A stretch of 64,000 nt of DNA from contig JAZBRS010000076.1 in NCBI GenBank assembly GCA_037176725.1, forward strand, positions 121,911,001-121,975,000. The letters run 5' to 3'. The stretch's first letter is position 1, and each line of letters starts with the position of its first letter. A program made the translations under genes and the position numbers. Under the pieces are notes generated by a model. That model searched no databases and was not told the origin of the DNA. It was given only the letters and a program-made list of their open reading frames with translations. This document shows positions 34,134 to 49,100 of this stretch, piece by piece. This stretch comes from Posidonia oceanica. Lineage: Eukaryota; Streptophyta; Magnoliopsida; Alismatales; Posidoniaceae.

Positions 34134-37100
34134 CATTCCAGACCTCTTCCGGGTCTTGATAGGGCTTGTTGCTATCATTCCTGGTGGTCCGGTCATTATA
34201 AGGCTTGCACTTTTCATTCCTGATCTCTTGCGGGTCTTGATAGGGCTTGCACCGATCATTCCGGGCGGTTCGGTCTTGATAAGGCTTGCACTTATCATTC
34301 CTGACCTCTTCTGGGTTTTGATAGGGCTTGCACCTAACATTCCAAGCCGTCCGGTCATGATAAGGCAAGCAGTTATCATTCCTGACCTCTTCTGGATCTT
34401 GATAGTGCTTGCGCCTATCATTCCTGGCGGTCCGCTCTTGATTAGGCTTGCACTTATCATTCCTGGCTTCTTTCGGGTCATGTTAGGGCTTGCGCCTATC
34501 AATCTCGGCGGTCCGGTCATGATAAGGCTTGCACTTATCATTCCAGACCTCTTCCAGGTCTTGATAGGGCTTGCACCGATCGTTGCTGGCGGTCCGTTCT
34601 TGATAGGGCTTGCACCTATCAGTCCTGGTGGTCCGGTCTTGATAGAGCATGCAGTTATCAATCCTGACACCTTCCGGGTACTAATAGGGCTTGCACCAAT
34701 CATTCCTGGCGGTCTGGTCTTAATAAGGCATGCACATATCATCCTTGACCTCTTCCAGGTCTTGATAGGGCTTGCACCTATCATTCCTGGCGGTCCGGTC
34801 TTGGTAAGGCAAGACCTTATCATTCCTGACTTCTTCTAGGTCGAGATAAGGCTTGCATCTAACATTCCTGGCGTTCCGGTCATGGTAAGGCATGCACATA
34901 TCATTCCTGACCACTTCCGGGTCATGATAGGGCTTGCACCAATCATTCCTGGTGGTTCGTTCATGATTAGGCCTGCACTTATCGGTCCTGACCACTTCCG
35001 GGTCTAGATAGGGCATGCACCTAGCATTCCTCGTGGTTTGGTTTTGATAAGGCTTGCACATATCATTCCTGACATCTTCCGGGTCTTGATAGTGCTTGCA
35101 CCTATCATTCCTGGCGGTCCGGTCTTGAAAAGGCTTACACTTACCACTCCTGACTTCTTCCGGGTCATGGTAGGGCTTGCACCTATCATTCCAGGCAGAC
35201 CGGTCGTGGTAAGGCTTGCACTTATCATTCCTGACCTCTTCGGGGTCTTGTTAGGGCTTGCTACGATCATTCCTGGTGGTCTGTCTTCAAAAGGCATGCA
35301 CTTATCATTCCTGACCTCCTCCTGGTCTTGATAGGGCTTGCACCTATCATTCCTAGCGGTCCAGTCCTGATAAGGCTTACACCTATCATTCCTGGCAGTC
35401 CATTCTGGATAAGGCTTGCATTTATCATTCCTTACCTCTTCTGGGTCTTGATAGGGCTTGCACATATCTTTCGTGGCGGTCTGATCTTGATAAGGCTTGC
35501 ACTTATCATTCCTGACCTCTCCCTAGGTCCTGATAGGGCTTGCCCCTATCATTCCTAGCAGTCTGGTCCTAATAAGGCTCGCACTAATCATTCCTGACCT
35601 CCTTTTGGTCTTGATAGGGCTTGCGCCTATCATTCCTGGCAGTCCGGTCTTGATATGGCTTGCACTTATCATTCCTGACCTCATCCTGGTTATGATAGGG
35701 CTTGCAGCTATCGTTCTTGCCGGTGCGGTCATGATAAGGCTTGCACTTATCATTCCTGACCTCTTCTGGGTCTTGATAGGGCTTGCACCTATCATTGCTC
35801 ACAGTCTAGTCCCATTAAGGCTTGCACTTATCATTCTTGACCTCTTACGGGTCTTGATAGGGCGTGCGCCTATCATTCCTAGCGGTCCGGTCTTGATGAG
35901 GCTTGCACATATCATTCTTGACCTGTTCCAAGTCTTCATAGGGCTTGCACCTATCATTCCAGGCGGTCCGGTCATGATAAGGCTTGCACTAATCATTCCT
36001 GACCTCGGCCTGGGTCTTGATTGGGCTTGCACCTATCATTCCTGGCGGTCCGGTCATGATAAGGCTTGCACTTTTCATTCCTGACCTCTTCTAGGTCTTG
36101 ATAGAGCATGCCCTATCATTCCTGGCGGTCCGGTCTTGATTAGGATTCCGCTTACCAATCCTGACCTCTTTTGGTCTTGATAAGGCTTGCACATATCATT
36201 CCTGACCACTTCCGGGTCATGATAGGGCATGCACCTATCATTCCTGGCGGTCCGGTCTTGATAAGACTTGCACTAATCATTCCTGACCTCTTCTGGGTCT
36301 TGATAGGCATGCACCTACCATTCCTGGCGGTCCGGTGTTGATAAGGCTTGCACTTATCCTTCCTGAACTCCTCCGGGTCTTGATAGGACTTGCACCTATC
36401 ATTCCTGGCGGTTCGGCCTTGATAAGACTTGCACCTTTCATTCCTGACCTATTCCGAGTCTTGGTAGGGCTTGAACCTATCACTCCCGGTGGTCCGGTCT
36501 TGATATGGCATGCTCTTACCATTCCTGACCTCTTCGTGTCTTGATAGGGCTTGTACCTATCATTTCTGGTGGTCCGGTCTTGCTAAGGCATACACTAATC
36601 ATTCCAGTCCTCTTCCATGTCTTGATAGGGCATGCACATATCATTCTCGGTGGTTCGGTCTTGATAAGGCTTGCACTTGTCATTCCTGACCTCTCCCTTA
36701 TTCTTATCATTTCTGGTGGTCCTGTCTTGCTAAGGCATACACTAATCATTCTAGTCCTCTTCCATGTCTTGATAGGGCATGCACATATCATTCTCGGTGG
36801 TTCGGTCTTGTTAAGGCTTGCACTTGTCATTCCTGACCTCTCCCTTGTTCTTGATAGGGCTTGCACCAATCAGTCCTGGCCGTCCGGTCTTGATAAGGGT
36901 TGCACTTATCATTCCTGACCTCTCCTAGGGTCTTGATAGGGCTTGCGCCTATCATTCCTAGCAGTCCTGTCTTGGTAAGGCTAGACCTTATCATTCCTGA
37001 CCTCTTCTGGGTCGAGATAAGGCTTGCATCTAACATTTCTGGCGTTCCGGTCTTGATAAGGCATGCACATATCATTCCTGACCACTTCCGGGTCTTGATA

Positions 37101-40100
37101 GGGCTTGCACCAATCAATCCTGGCGGTCCGTTCTTGATTAGGCCTGCACCTATCGGTCATGACCTCTTCTAGGTCAAGATAGGGCATGCACCTAGCAATC
37201 CTGGTAGTCTGGTCTTGATAAGGCTTGCACATATCATTCCAGACATCTTCTGGGTCTTGTTAGTGCTTGCACCTATCATTCCTGGCGGTCCGGTCTTGAA
37301 AAGGCTTGCACTTATCACTCCTGACCTCTTCTGGGTCTTGGTAGGGCTTGCACCTATCATTCCAGGCGGACCGGTCGTGGTAAGGCTTGCACTTATCATT
37401 CCTGACCTCTTCGAGGTCTTGTTAGGGCATGCACCGATCATTCCTGGTGGTCCGTCTTGATAAGGCATGCACTTATCATTCCTGACCTCCTTCGGGTCTT
37501 GATAGGGCTTGCACCTATCATTCCTGGCGGTCTGGTCTTGATAAGGCTTGCACCTATCATTCCTGGCAGTCCATTCTTGATAAGGTTTGCATTTATCATT
37601 CCTGACCTCCTCTGGGTCTTGATAGGTCTTCCACATATCTTTCTTGGCGGTCTGATCTTGATAAGGCTTGCACTTATCATTCCTGACCTCTCCCTGGATC
37701 ATGATAGGGCTTGCCCCTATCATTCCTAGTGGTCCGGTCCTAATAAGGCTTGGACTAATCATTCCTGACCTCCTTCGGGTCTTGATAGGGCTTGCGCCTA
37801 TCATTCCCGGCAGTTCGGTCTTGATATGGCTTGCACTTATCATTCCTGACCTCATCCAGGTCTTGATAGGGCTTGCAGCTATCATTCCTACCGATGCGGT
37901 CATGATAAGGCTTGCACTTATCATTCCTGACCTCTTACGGGTCTTGATAGGGCTTGCACCTATCATTACTCGCTGTCTGGTCCCGATAAGGCTTGCACTT
38001 ATCATTCTTGACCTCTTCCGGGTCTTGATAGGGTGTGCACCTATCATTCTTGACCTCTTCCAGGTCTAGATAGGGCTTGCACCTATCATTCCTGGCGGTC
38101 CGGTCTTGATAATGCTTTCACTTATCATTCTAGACCTCTTTCGGGTCTTGATAGGGCATGCACGTATCATTCTTGGTGGTTCGGTATTGATAAGGCTTGC
38201 ACTTATCGTTCCTGACCTATCCCATGGCCTTGATAGGGCTTGCACCAATCAGTCCTGGCTGTCTAGTCTTGATAAGGCTTGCACTTGTCGTACCTGACCT
38301 CTCCATGGGTCTTGATAGGGCTTGCGCCTATCATTCCTGGCGTTCCGGTCTTGATAAGGCTTGCACTTTTCATTCCTGACCTCTTCCGGGTCTTGATAGG
38401 GCTTGCTTTATCAGTCCTGGACGTCTAGTCTTGACTAGGCATGCACTTATCATTCCAGACCTCTTCCGAGTCGTGATAAGGCTTGCGCCAATCATTCCTG
38501 GCGGTCCGGTCATGATAAGGCTTGCACTTATCTTTCCTGACCTCTTCCGGGTCTTGAAAGGATTTGCACCTATCATTCCTAGTGGTCCGGTCTTGATTAG
38601 GCTTGCTCTTACCATTCCTGACCTCTTCCTTGTCTTGAAAGGGCTTGCACATGTCTCTCTTGGCGGTCTGGTCTTGATAAGGCTTGCACTTATCATTCCT
38701 GAACTCTCCCTTTGTCTTGATAGGGCTTGCACCGATCATTCTTGGCAGTCCGATCTTGATAAGGCATGCACTTGTCATTCCTGACCTCCTCAGGGTCATG
38801 ATAGGGCTTGCGCCTAACATTCTTGGCGGTCAGGTGTTGAAAAGGCTTGCAATTATCATTCCTGACCTCTTCCAGGTCTTGCTAGGGCTTATAGCTACCA
38901 TTCATGGCGGTCTGGTCATGATAAGGCTTGCACTTATCATTCCCGACCTCTTCCGGGTCTTGATAGGGCTTGCACCAATCATTCTGGGCGGTTCGGTCTT
39001 GATATGGCATGCACGTATCACTCTTGACCTCTTCTGGGTTTTGATAGGGCGTGCACCTAACATTCCTAGCGGTCCGGTCCTTATAAGGCTTGCACTTATC
39101 ATTCCTGACCTCATCCGGGTCTTGATAGCACTTGCTCCTATCATTCCTGTCGGTCCGGTCACGATAAGGCTTGCACTTATCATTCCAGACCTCTTCCGAG
39201 TCTTGATAGGGCTTGTAGCTACATTCCTAGTGGTCCGGTCATGATAAGGCTTGCACTTTTCATTCCTGACCTCTTCCGGGTCTTGATAGGGCTGGCACCT
39301 ATCATTCCGGGCGCTTCGGTCTTGATATGGCTTGCACTTATCATTCTTGACCTCTTTTGGGTTTTGATAGGGCTTGCACCTAACATTCCGAGCGGTCCGA
39401 TCATGATAAGGCTTGCACTTATCATTCCTAACCTCTTCCGGGTCTTGATAGCGCTTGCTCCAATCATTCCTAGCGGTCCGGTCATGATAAGGCTTGCACA
39501 TATCATTCCTGACCTCTTCCGGGTCATGATAGGGCTTGTGCCTATCATTCCTGGCAGTCCGATCTTGATAAGGCATGCACTTATCATTCCAGACCTCTTC
39601 CAGGTCTAGATAGAGCTTGCACCAATCATTCCTGGTGGTCCGGTCTTGATAAGGCTTGCACTTATCAGTCTTGACCACTTCCGGGTCTTGATAGGGCTTG
39701 CACCTATCATTCCTGGCAGTCATGTCTTGATAGGGCTTGCAGTTATCAATCCTGACATCTTCCGTGTCCAGATAGGGCTTGCACCAATCATTCCTAGTGG
39801 TCTGGTCTTGATATGGCATGCACTTATCATCCAAGACCTCTTCCAGGTCTTGACAGGGCTTGCACCTATCATTCCTGGCGGTACGGTCTTGGTAAGGCTA
39901 GACCCTATCATTCCTGACCTCTTCCGGGTCTAGATAAGTTTTGCACCTAACATTCCTAGCGTTCCGTTCTTGATAAGGCTTGCACTTATCATTCCTGACC
40001 TCTTTCGGGTCTTGATTGGGCTTGCGCCAAACATTCCTGGCTGTCCGGTCTTGATAAGGCTTGCACTTATCATTCCAGACCTCTTCCGGGTCTTGATTGG

Positions 40101-43100
40101 GCTTGCACCAATCATTCCTGGCAATCCGTTCTTGATTAGGATTGCACTTATCAATCCTGACCTCTTCCTGGTCTGGATAGGGTTAGCACCTAGCATTCCA
40201 GGCGGTCTTGTCTTGATAAGGCTTGCACTTATCATTCCTGATATAGTCCGCGTCTTGATATGGCTAGCATTGATCTGTCCTGACCACCTCTGGGTCTTGA
40301 TAGGGCTTGCGCCTATCATTCCTGGCTGTCCGGTCTTTATAAGGCATGCACTTATCAAACCTGACCTCTTCCGGGTCTAGATAGGGCTTGCACCTATCAA
40401 TCCTCACGGTCCGGTCCAGATCTGGCTTGCACTTATCATTCCAGACCACTTTCGGGTCTAGATAAGGCGTGCGCCGATCATTCCTGGTGGTCCGGTCTTG
40501 ATGTGGCTTGCACGTATCATTCCAAACCTGTTCCTAGTCTTCATAGGGCTTGCACCTATCATTCCTAGCGGTCCGATCATGATAAAGCTTGCACTTATCA
40601 ATCCTGACCTCCCCCTGGGTCTTAATAGGGCTTGCACCTATCATTCCTGGCAGTCCACTCATGATAAGGCTTGAACTTGTCATTCCTGACCTCTTGTAGG
40701 TCTTGATAGGGCTAGCTCAATCATTCCTGGCGGTCTGGTCTTGATTAGGCTTGCGCTTATCACTCCTGACCTCTCCCGGTCTTGATATGGCTCGCACATA
40801 TCATTCCTGACCTCTTCCAGGTCTTGATAGGGCATGCACCTATCATTCTTGGCGGTCCGGTCTTGATAAGGCTTGCACTAATCATTCCTGACCTCATCAG
40901 GGTCTTGTCAGGGCGTGCACCTACCATTCCTGGCGGTCCAGTCTTGATATGGCTTGCACTTATCATTCTAGAACTCTTCCGGGTTTTGATAGGACTTGCA
41001 CCTATCATTCCTAGGGTTCGGCCTTGATAAGTCTTGCACTTTTCATTCCTGACCTATTCTGGGTCTTGGTAGGGCTTGAGCCAATCTCTCCCGGCGGTCC
41101 GGTCTTGATAAGGCTTGCTCTTATCATTCTTGACCTCCTCCGGGTCTTGATAGGGCTTGCACCAATCATTCCCTGCGGTCCGGTCTTGATAAGGCTTGTA
41201 CTTATCATTCCTGACCTCTTCTGGGTCTTGATAGGGCTTGTAGCTATCAATCCTGGTGGTCCGGTCATGATAAGGCTTGCACTTATCTTTCCTGACCACT
41301 TCAGGGTCTTGATAGGGCTTGCACCTATCATTCCGGGCGGTTCGGTCTTGATACGGCTTGCACGTGTCATTCATGACAACTTCTAGGTTTTGATAGGGCT
41401 TTCACCTATCATTCCTAGCGGTCCGGTCATGATAAGGCTTGCACTTATCATTCCGGACCTCTTCCGAGTCTTGATAGCGCTTGCTCCAAACATTCCTGGC
41501 GGTCCGGTCAAGATAAGGCTTGCACTTATCATTCTTGACCTCTTCCGGGTCATGATAGGGCTTGCGGCTTTCTTTCCTAGCAGTCCAGTCTTGATAAGGC
41601 TAGCACTTATCATTCCTGACCTCTTCTGGGTCTTGATAGGGCTTGCTCCAAACATTCCTGGCGGTTCGGTCAAGATAAGGCTTGCACTTATCATTCTTGA
41701 CCTCTTCCGGGTCATGATAGGGCTTGCGCCTATCTTTCCTGGCAGTCCAGTCTTGATAAGGCTAGCACTTATCATTCCTGACCTCTTCCGGGTCTTGATA
41801 GGGCTTGCACATATCTTTCTTAGCGGTCCGATCTTGATAAGGCATGCAAATATCATTCCCGACCTCTCCTTGGGTCATGATAGGGCTTGCCCCTATCCTT
41901 CCTAGCGGTCTGGGTCTTGATAGGACTTGCACGTATCATTCCTGGGGGTTCGGCCTTGATAAGTCTTGCACTTTTCATTCCTGACCTATTCTGGGTCTTG
42001 GTAGGGCTTGAGCCAATCACTCCCAGCGGTTCGGTCTTGATAAGGCTTGCTCTTATCATTCTTGACCTCCTCCGGGTCTTGATAGGGCTTGCACCAATCA
42101 TTCCCTGCGGTCCGGTCTTGATAAGGCTAGCACTTATCATTCCTGACCTCTTCCGGGTCTTGATAGGGCTTGCACATATCTTTCTTGGCGGTCCGATCTT
42201 GATAAGGCATGCAAATATCATTCCCGACCTCTCCTTGGGTCATGATAGGGCTTGCCCCTATCCTTCCTAGCGGTCTGGGTCTTGGTAGGACTTGCACGTA
42301 TCATTCCTGGGGGTTCGGCCTTGATAAGTCTTGCACTTTTCATTCCTGACCTATTCCGGGTCTTGGTAGGGCTTGAGCCAATCACTCCCGGCGGTTCGGT
42401 CTTGATAAGGCTTGCTCTTATCATTCTTGACCTCCTCCGGGTCTTGATAGGGCTTGCACCTATCATTCCCTGCGGTTCGGTCTTGATACGGCTTCCACTT
42501 ATCATTCCAGACCTCTTCCGGGTCATGATAGGGCATGCACATATCATTCTTGGTGGTTCGGTCTTGATAAGGCTTGCACTTATCATTTCTGACCACTCCC
42601 ATGGTCATGATAGGGCTCGCACCAAAGAGTCCAGGTGGTCCGATCTTGTTAAGGCTTGCACTTATCATTCCTGTCCTCTCCCTGGGTCATGAAAGTGCTT
42701 GCGCCTATCATTCCTGGCGGTCCGGTCAAGATAAGGCTTGCACTTATCATTCCTAACCTCTTCTGGGTCTCGATAAGTCTTGCTCTATCATTCCGGGACG
42801 TCTAGTCTTGACTAGGCTTGCACTTATCATTCCTGACCTCTTCCCAGTCGTGATTGGGCTTGCGCCAATCATTCACGGCGGTTCGGTCTTGATAAGGTTT
42901 GCACTTATCATTCCTGACTTCTTCCTTGTCTTGAAAGGGCTTGCACCTATCATTTCTGGTGGTCCAGTCTTGATTAGGCTTGCTCTTACCACTCTTGACC
43001 TCTTCCTGGTCTTGATAGGGCTTGCACATATCATTCTTGGCGGTCCGGTCTTGATAAGTCTTGCACTTATCATTCCTGACCTCTCCCTTGGTCTTGATAG

Positions 43101-46100
43101 GGCTTGCACCTATCATTCCTGGCAGTCCGGTCCTGATAAGGCTTGCACTTGTCATTCCTGACCTCTTCTGGGTCAAGATTGGGCTTGCGCCAAACATTCT
43201 TGGCAGTCCGGTCTTGATAAGGCTTGCACTTATCATTCCTGACCTCTTCGGGTCTTGATAGGGCTTGTAGCTATCATTTCTGGTGGTCCGGTCATGATAA
43301 GGCTTGCACTTATCATTCCTGAACTTTTCAGGGTCATGATAGGGCTTGCACCTATCATTCCGGGCGGTTCGGTCTTGATACGGCTTGCACGTATCATTCC
43401 TGACCACTTCTGGGATTTGATAGGGCTCTCACCTAACATTCCTGGCGGTTCGGTCATGATAAGGATTGCACTTATCATTCCTGAGCTCTTCCAGGTCTTG
43501 ATAGCACTTGCTCCTATCTTTCCTGGCAGTCCGGTCATGATAAGGCTTGCACTTATCATTCCCGACCTCTTCCGGGTCATGATAGGGCTTGCGCCTATCT
43601 TTCCTACCAGTCAGTTATTGATAAGGCTTGCGCTTACCATTCCTGACCTCTTCCAGATCTTGATAGGGCTTGCACCGATCATTCCTGGCGGTCCGGTCTT
43701 GATAAGGCTTGCACTTATCATTCCTGACCGCTTCCGGGTCTTGATAGGGCTTGCAGCTATCATTCCTAGCGGTCTGGTCTTGATAGGGCTTGCAGCTATC
43801 ATTCCTAGCGGTCTGGTCTTGATAGGGCTTGCAGTTATCGATCCTGACCTCTTCCGGGTCCTGATAGGGCTTGCACCTATCTTTCCTGGTGGTCTGGTCT
43901 TGATAAGGCTTGCACTTATCATCCTTTGCCTCTTCTAGGACTTGATAGGGCTTGCACCTATCATTCCAGGCGATCCAGTCTTGGTATGGCTTGACCTTAT
44001 CATTCCTGACCTCTTTTGGGTCTAGATAAGGCTAGCACCTTACATTCCTAGTGGTCAGATCTTGATAAGGCATGCACTTATCATTCCTTACCTCTTACGA
44101 GTCTTGATAGGGCTTGCCCCAAACATTCCTGGTGGTCCGGACTTGATAAGGCATGCACTTATCATTCCTGACCTCTTCTGGGTCTTGATAGGGCATGCAC
44201 CAATCTTTCCTGGCGGTCCATTCTTGATAAGTCTTGCACTTATCAATCCTGACCTCTTCGGTTCGGCATAGGGCTTGCTCCTAGCATTCCTGGCGGTCTG
44301 GTCAAGATATGGCTTGCATTTATCATTCCTGACATCTTCTAGGTCTTGATAGTACTTGCACCTATCATTCCTGGTGGTCTGGTCTTGAAAAGGCTTGCAC
44401 TTATCACTCCTGACCTCTGCCGGGTCTTGGTAGGGCTTGCACCTATCAATCTCGACGGTCCAGTCTTGGTAAGGCTTGCTCCTATCATTCCCGACCTCTT
44501 CCGAGTCTTGAAAGGGCTTGCACCCATCATTCTCGGCGATCCGGTCATCGTAAGGCATGCACATATCATTCCAGACCACCTCCGAGTCATGATAGGGCTT
44601 GCACCTATCATTCCAGTCGGTTCGGTCTTGATAAGGCTTGCACCAATCATTCCTGGTAGTCCGGTAATGAAAAGGCTTGCAATTATCATTCCTGACATCT
44701 TCCGGTTATTGATAGGGCTTGCATATATCTTTCATGGCGGTCCGATCTTGATAAGGCTTGCACTTATCAATCCTGACCTCTCCTAGGGTGATGATAGGGC
44801 TTGCCCCTATCATTCCTAGCGGTCCGGTCCTGATAAGGCTTGCACTATTCGTTCCTAACCTCCTCCGGGTCATGATAGGGCTTGCGCCTATCATTCCAGG
44901 CAGTCCGGTCATGATAAGGCTTGCACTTATCATTCCTAACCTCCTTCGGGTCTTGATAGGGCTTGCGCCTATCATTCCTGGTAGTCCAGTCTTGATAAGG
45001 CATGCACTTATCATACCTGACCTCTTCCAGGTCTTGATAGGGCTTGCACCTCTCAATCCGTGCGGTCCGGTAAAGATATGGCATGCACTTATCATTCCAG
45101 ACCACTTTTGGGTCTAGATAGGGCGTGCACCTATCATTCCTGGCAGTCCGGTCTTGGTAAGGCTTGCACGTTTCATTCCTGACCAGTTCCTGGTCTTCAT
45201 AGGGCTTGCACCAATCATTCCTAGCGGTCCAGTCATGATAAGGCTTGCACTAATCATTCCTGACCTCCCCGTGGGTCTTGATAGGGCTTGCACCAATCAT
45301 TCCTGGCGGTCCGGTCGTGATAAGGCTTGCACTTGTCATTCCTGACCTCTTGTAGATCTTGTTAGGGCTTGCTCAATCATTCCTGGCGGTCTGGTCTTGA
45401 TTAGGCTAGCGCTTATCACTACAGACCTCTTCCGGTCTTGAAATGGCTCGCACATATCATTCCTGACCTCTTCCGGGTCTTGATAGGGCATGCACCTATC
45501 ATTCTTGGCGGTCCGGTCATGATAAGGATTGCACTAATCATTCCTGACCTCTTCTGGGTCTTGATAAGGCATGCACCTACCATTCCCGGTGGTCCAGTCT
45601 TGATAAGGCTTGTACTTATCATTCCTGAACTCTTCCTGGTCTTGATAGGAATTGCACCTATCCTTCCTGGGGTTTCGGCCTTGATAAGTCTTGCACTTTT
45701 CATTCCTGTCCTATTCCGGGTCTTGGTATGGCTTGAACCAATCACTACCGGTGGTCCGGTCTTGATAAGGCTTGCTCTTATCACTCTTGACCTCCTCTGG
45801 GTCTTGATAGGGCTTGCACCTATCATTCCCTGCGGTCCGGTCTTGATGAGGCTTCCACTAATCATTCCAGACGTTTTCCGGGTCTAGATAGTGAATGCAC
45901 ATATCATTCTTGGTGGTTCGGTCTTAATAAGGCTTGCACTTATAATTTCTGACCACTCCCTTGGTCGTGATAGGGCTCTCACCAACCAGTCCATGCGGTC
46001 TTGATAGGTCTTGCTCTATCATTCCGGGACGTCTAGTCTTGACTAGGCTAGCACTTATCATTCCTGACCTCTTCCGAGTCGTGATTGGGCTTGCGCCAAT

Positions 46101-49100
46101 CATTCATGGCAGTTCGGTCATGATAAGGCTTGCACGTATCATTCCTGACCTCTTCTGGGTCTTGAAAGGGCTTGCACCTATCATTCCTGGTGGTCCAGTC
46201 TTGATTAGGCTTTCTCTTACTATTCCTGACCTCTTCCTGGTCTTGATTGGGCTTGCACATATCATTCTTGGCTGTCCGGTCTTGATAAGTCTTGCACTTA
46301 TCATTCCTGACCTCTCCCTTCGTCTTGATAGGGCTTGCACCTATCATTCCTGGCAGTCCGGTCCTGATAAGGCATGCACTTGTCAATCCTGACCTCTTCT
46401 GGGTCAAGATTGGGCTTGCGCCTAACATTCTTGGCGGTCCGGTCTTGAAAAGGCTTGCACTTATCATTCCTGACCTCTTCCGGGTCTTGATTGGGCATGT
46501 AGCTTTCATTTCTGGTGGTCCGGTCATGATAAGGCTTGCACTTTTCATTCCTGACCTCTTCAGGGTCTTGATAGGGCTTGCACCTATCATTCCAGGCGGT
46601 CCGGTCATGATAAGGATTGCACTTATCATTCCTGACCTCTTTCGGGTCTTGATAGCACTTGCTCCTATCTTTCCTAGTGGTCCGGTCATGATATGGCTTG
46701 CATTTATCATTCCAGACCTCTTCTGGGTCATGATAGGGCTTGCGCCTATCTTTCCTGGTGGTCCGGTCTTGATAAGGCTTGCACTTACCATTCCAGACCT
46801 CCTCCAGATCTTGATAGGGCTCGCACTTGTCATTCCTAGCGATGCGGTCTTGATAAGGCTTGCACTTATCATTCCTGACCTCTTCCGGGTCTTGATTGGG
46901 CATGTAGCTTCCATTTCTGGTGGTCCGGTCATGATAAGGCTTGCACTTATCATTCCTGACCTCTTCAGGGTCTTGATAGGGCTTGCACCTATCATTCCCG
47001 GCGGTTCGGTATTGATACGGCTTGCACGTATCATTCTTGACCACTTCTGGGATTTGATAGGGCTATCACCTAACATTCCAAGCGGTCCGGTCATGATAAG
47101 GATTGCACTTATCATTCCTGAGCTCTTCCAGGTCATGATAGCACTTGCTCCTATCTTTCCTGGCGGTCCGGTCATGATAAGGCTTGCACTTATCATTCCA
47201 TACCTCTTCTGGGTCATGATAGGGCTTGCGCCTATCTTTCCTGGCGGTCCGGTCTTGATAAGGCTTGCACTTACCATTCCAGACCTCCTCTAGATCTTGA
47301 TAGCGCTCGCACTTGTCATTCCTGGTGGTGCGGTCTTGATAAGGCTTGCACTTATCATTCCTGACCTCCTCCGGGTCTTGATAAGACTTGCACCTATCAT
47401 TCCTGGCGGTCCGGTCATGATAGGGCTTGCAGTTATCATTCCTGACCTCTTTCGGGTCCTGATAGGGCTTGCACCTATCATTCCTGGTGGTCTGGTCTTG
47501 ATAAGGCTTTCACTTAACATCCTTCACCTCTTCTAGGACTTGATAGGGCTTGCACCTATCATTCCAGGCAGTCCGGTCTTGGTATGGCTTGACCTTATCA
47601 TTCCTGACCTCTTTCGAGTCTAGATAAGGCTAGCACCTAACATTCCTAGCGGTCAGATCTTGATAAGGCATGCACTTATCATTCCTGACCTCTTTTGGGT
47701 CTTGATAGTGCTTGCGCCAAACATTCCTGGCGGTCCGGTCTAGATAAGGCATGCACGTATCATTTCTGACCTCTTCCGGGTCTTGAAGGGGCTTGCACCA
47801 ATCATTCCTAGTGGTCCGTTCAGGATAAGGCTTGCACTTATCGATCCTGACCTCTTCCGGTTCTGCATAGGGCTTGCTCCTAGCATTCCTGGTAGTCTGG
47901 TCATGATATGGCTTGCACTTATCATTCCTGACAACTTCCGGGTCTTGATAGTGCTTGCACCTATAATTCCTGGTGGTCCGGTCTTGAAAAGGCTTGCACT
48001 TATCACTCCTGACCTCTGCCGGGTCTTGGTAGGGCTTGCACCTATCAATCCTGGCGGTCCAGTCTTGGTAAGGCTTGCTCTTATCATTCCTGACCTCTTC
48101 CGGGTCTTGAAAGGGCTTGCACCCATCATTCCCGGCGATCCAGTCTTCATAAGGCATGCACTTGTCATTCCTGACCTCCTCCGGGTCATGATAGGGCTTG
48201 CACCTATCATTCTTGGCGGTTCGGTCTTGATAAGGCTTGCACCTATCATTGCTGGTAGTCCGGTAATGAAAAGGCTTGCAATTATCATTCCTGACATCTT
48301 CCGGTTCTTGATAGGGCTTGCACATATCTTTCATGACGGTTCGATCTTGATAAGGCTTGCACTTATCAATCCTGACCTCTCCTAGGGTGATGATAGGGCT
48401 TGCCCCTATCATTCCTAGCGGTCCGGTCTTGATAAGGCTTGCACTATTCGTTCCTAACCTCCTCCGGGTCATGATAGGGCTTGCGCCTATCATTCCAGGC
48501 AGTCCGGTCATGATAAGGCTTGCACTTATCATTCCTAACCGCCTCTGGGTCTTGATAGGGCTTGCGCCTATCATTCCTGGTAGTCTAGTCTTGATAAGGC
48601 ATGCACTTATCATACCTGACATCTTCCAGGTCTTGATAGGGCTTGCACCTCTCAATCCGCGCGGTCCGGTCCAGATATGGCTTCCACTTATCATTCCAGA
48701 CCACTTTCGGGTCTAGGTAGGGCGTGCACCTATCATTCCTGGCAGTCCGGTCTTGGTAAGGCTTGCACGTTTCATTCCTGACCAGTTCCTGGTCTTCATA
48801 TGGCTTGCACCAATCATTCCTAGCAGTCCAGTCATGATAAGGCTTGCACTAATCATTCCTGACCTCCCCCTGGGTCTTGATAGGGCTTGCACCAATCATT
48901 CCTAGCGGTCCGGTCGTGATAAGGCTTGCACTTGTCATTACTGACCTCTTGTACGACATGATAGGGCTTGCTCAATCATTCCTGGCGGTCTGGTCATGAT
49001 TCGGCGTGCGCTTATCACTCCTGACCTCTTCCGGTGTTGATAAGGCTAGCACATATCATTCCTGACCTCTTCCGGGTCTTGATAGGGCATGCACCTATCA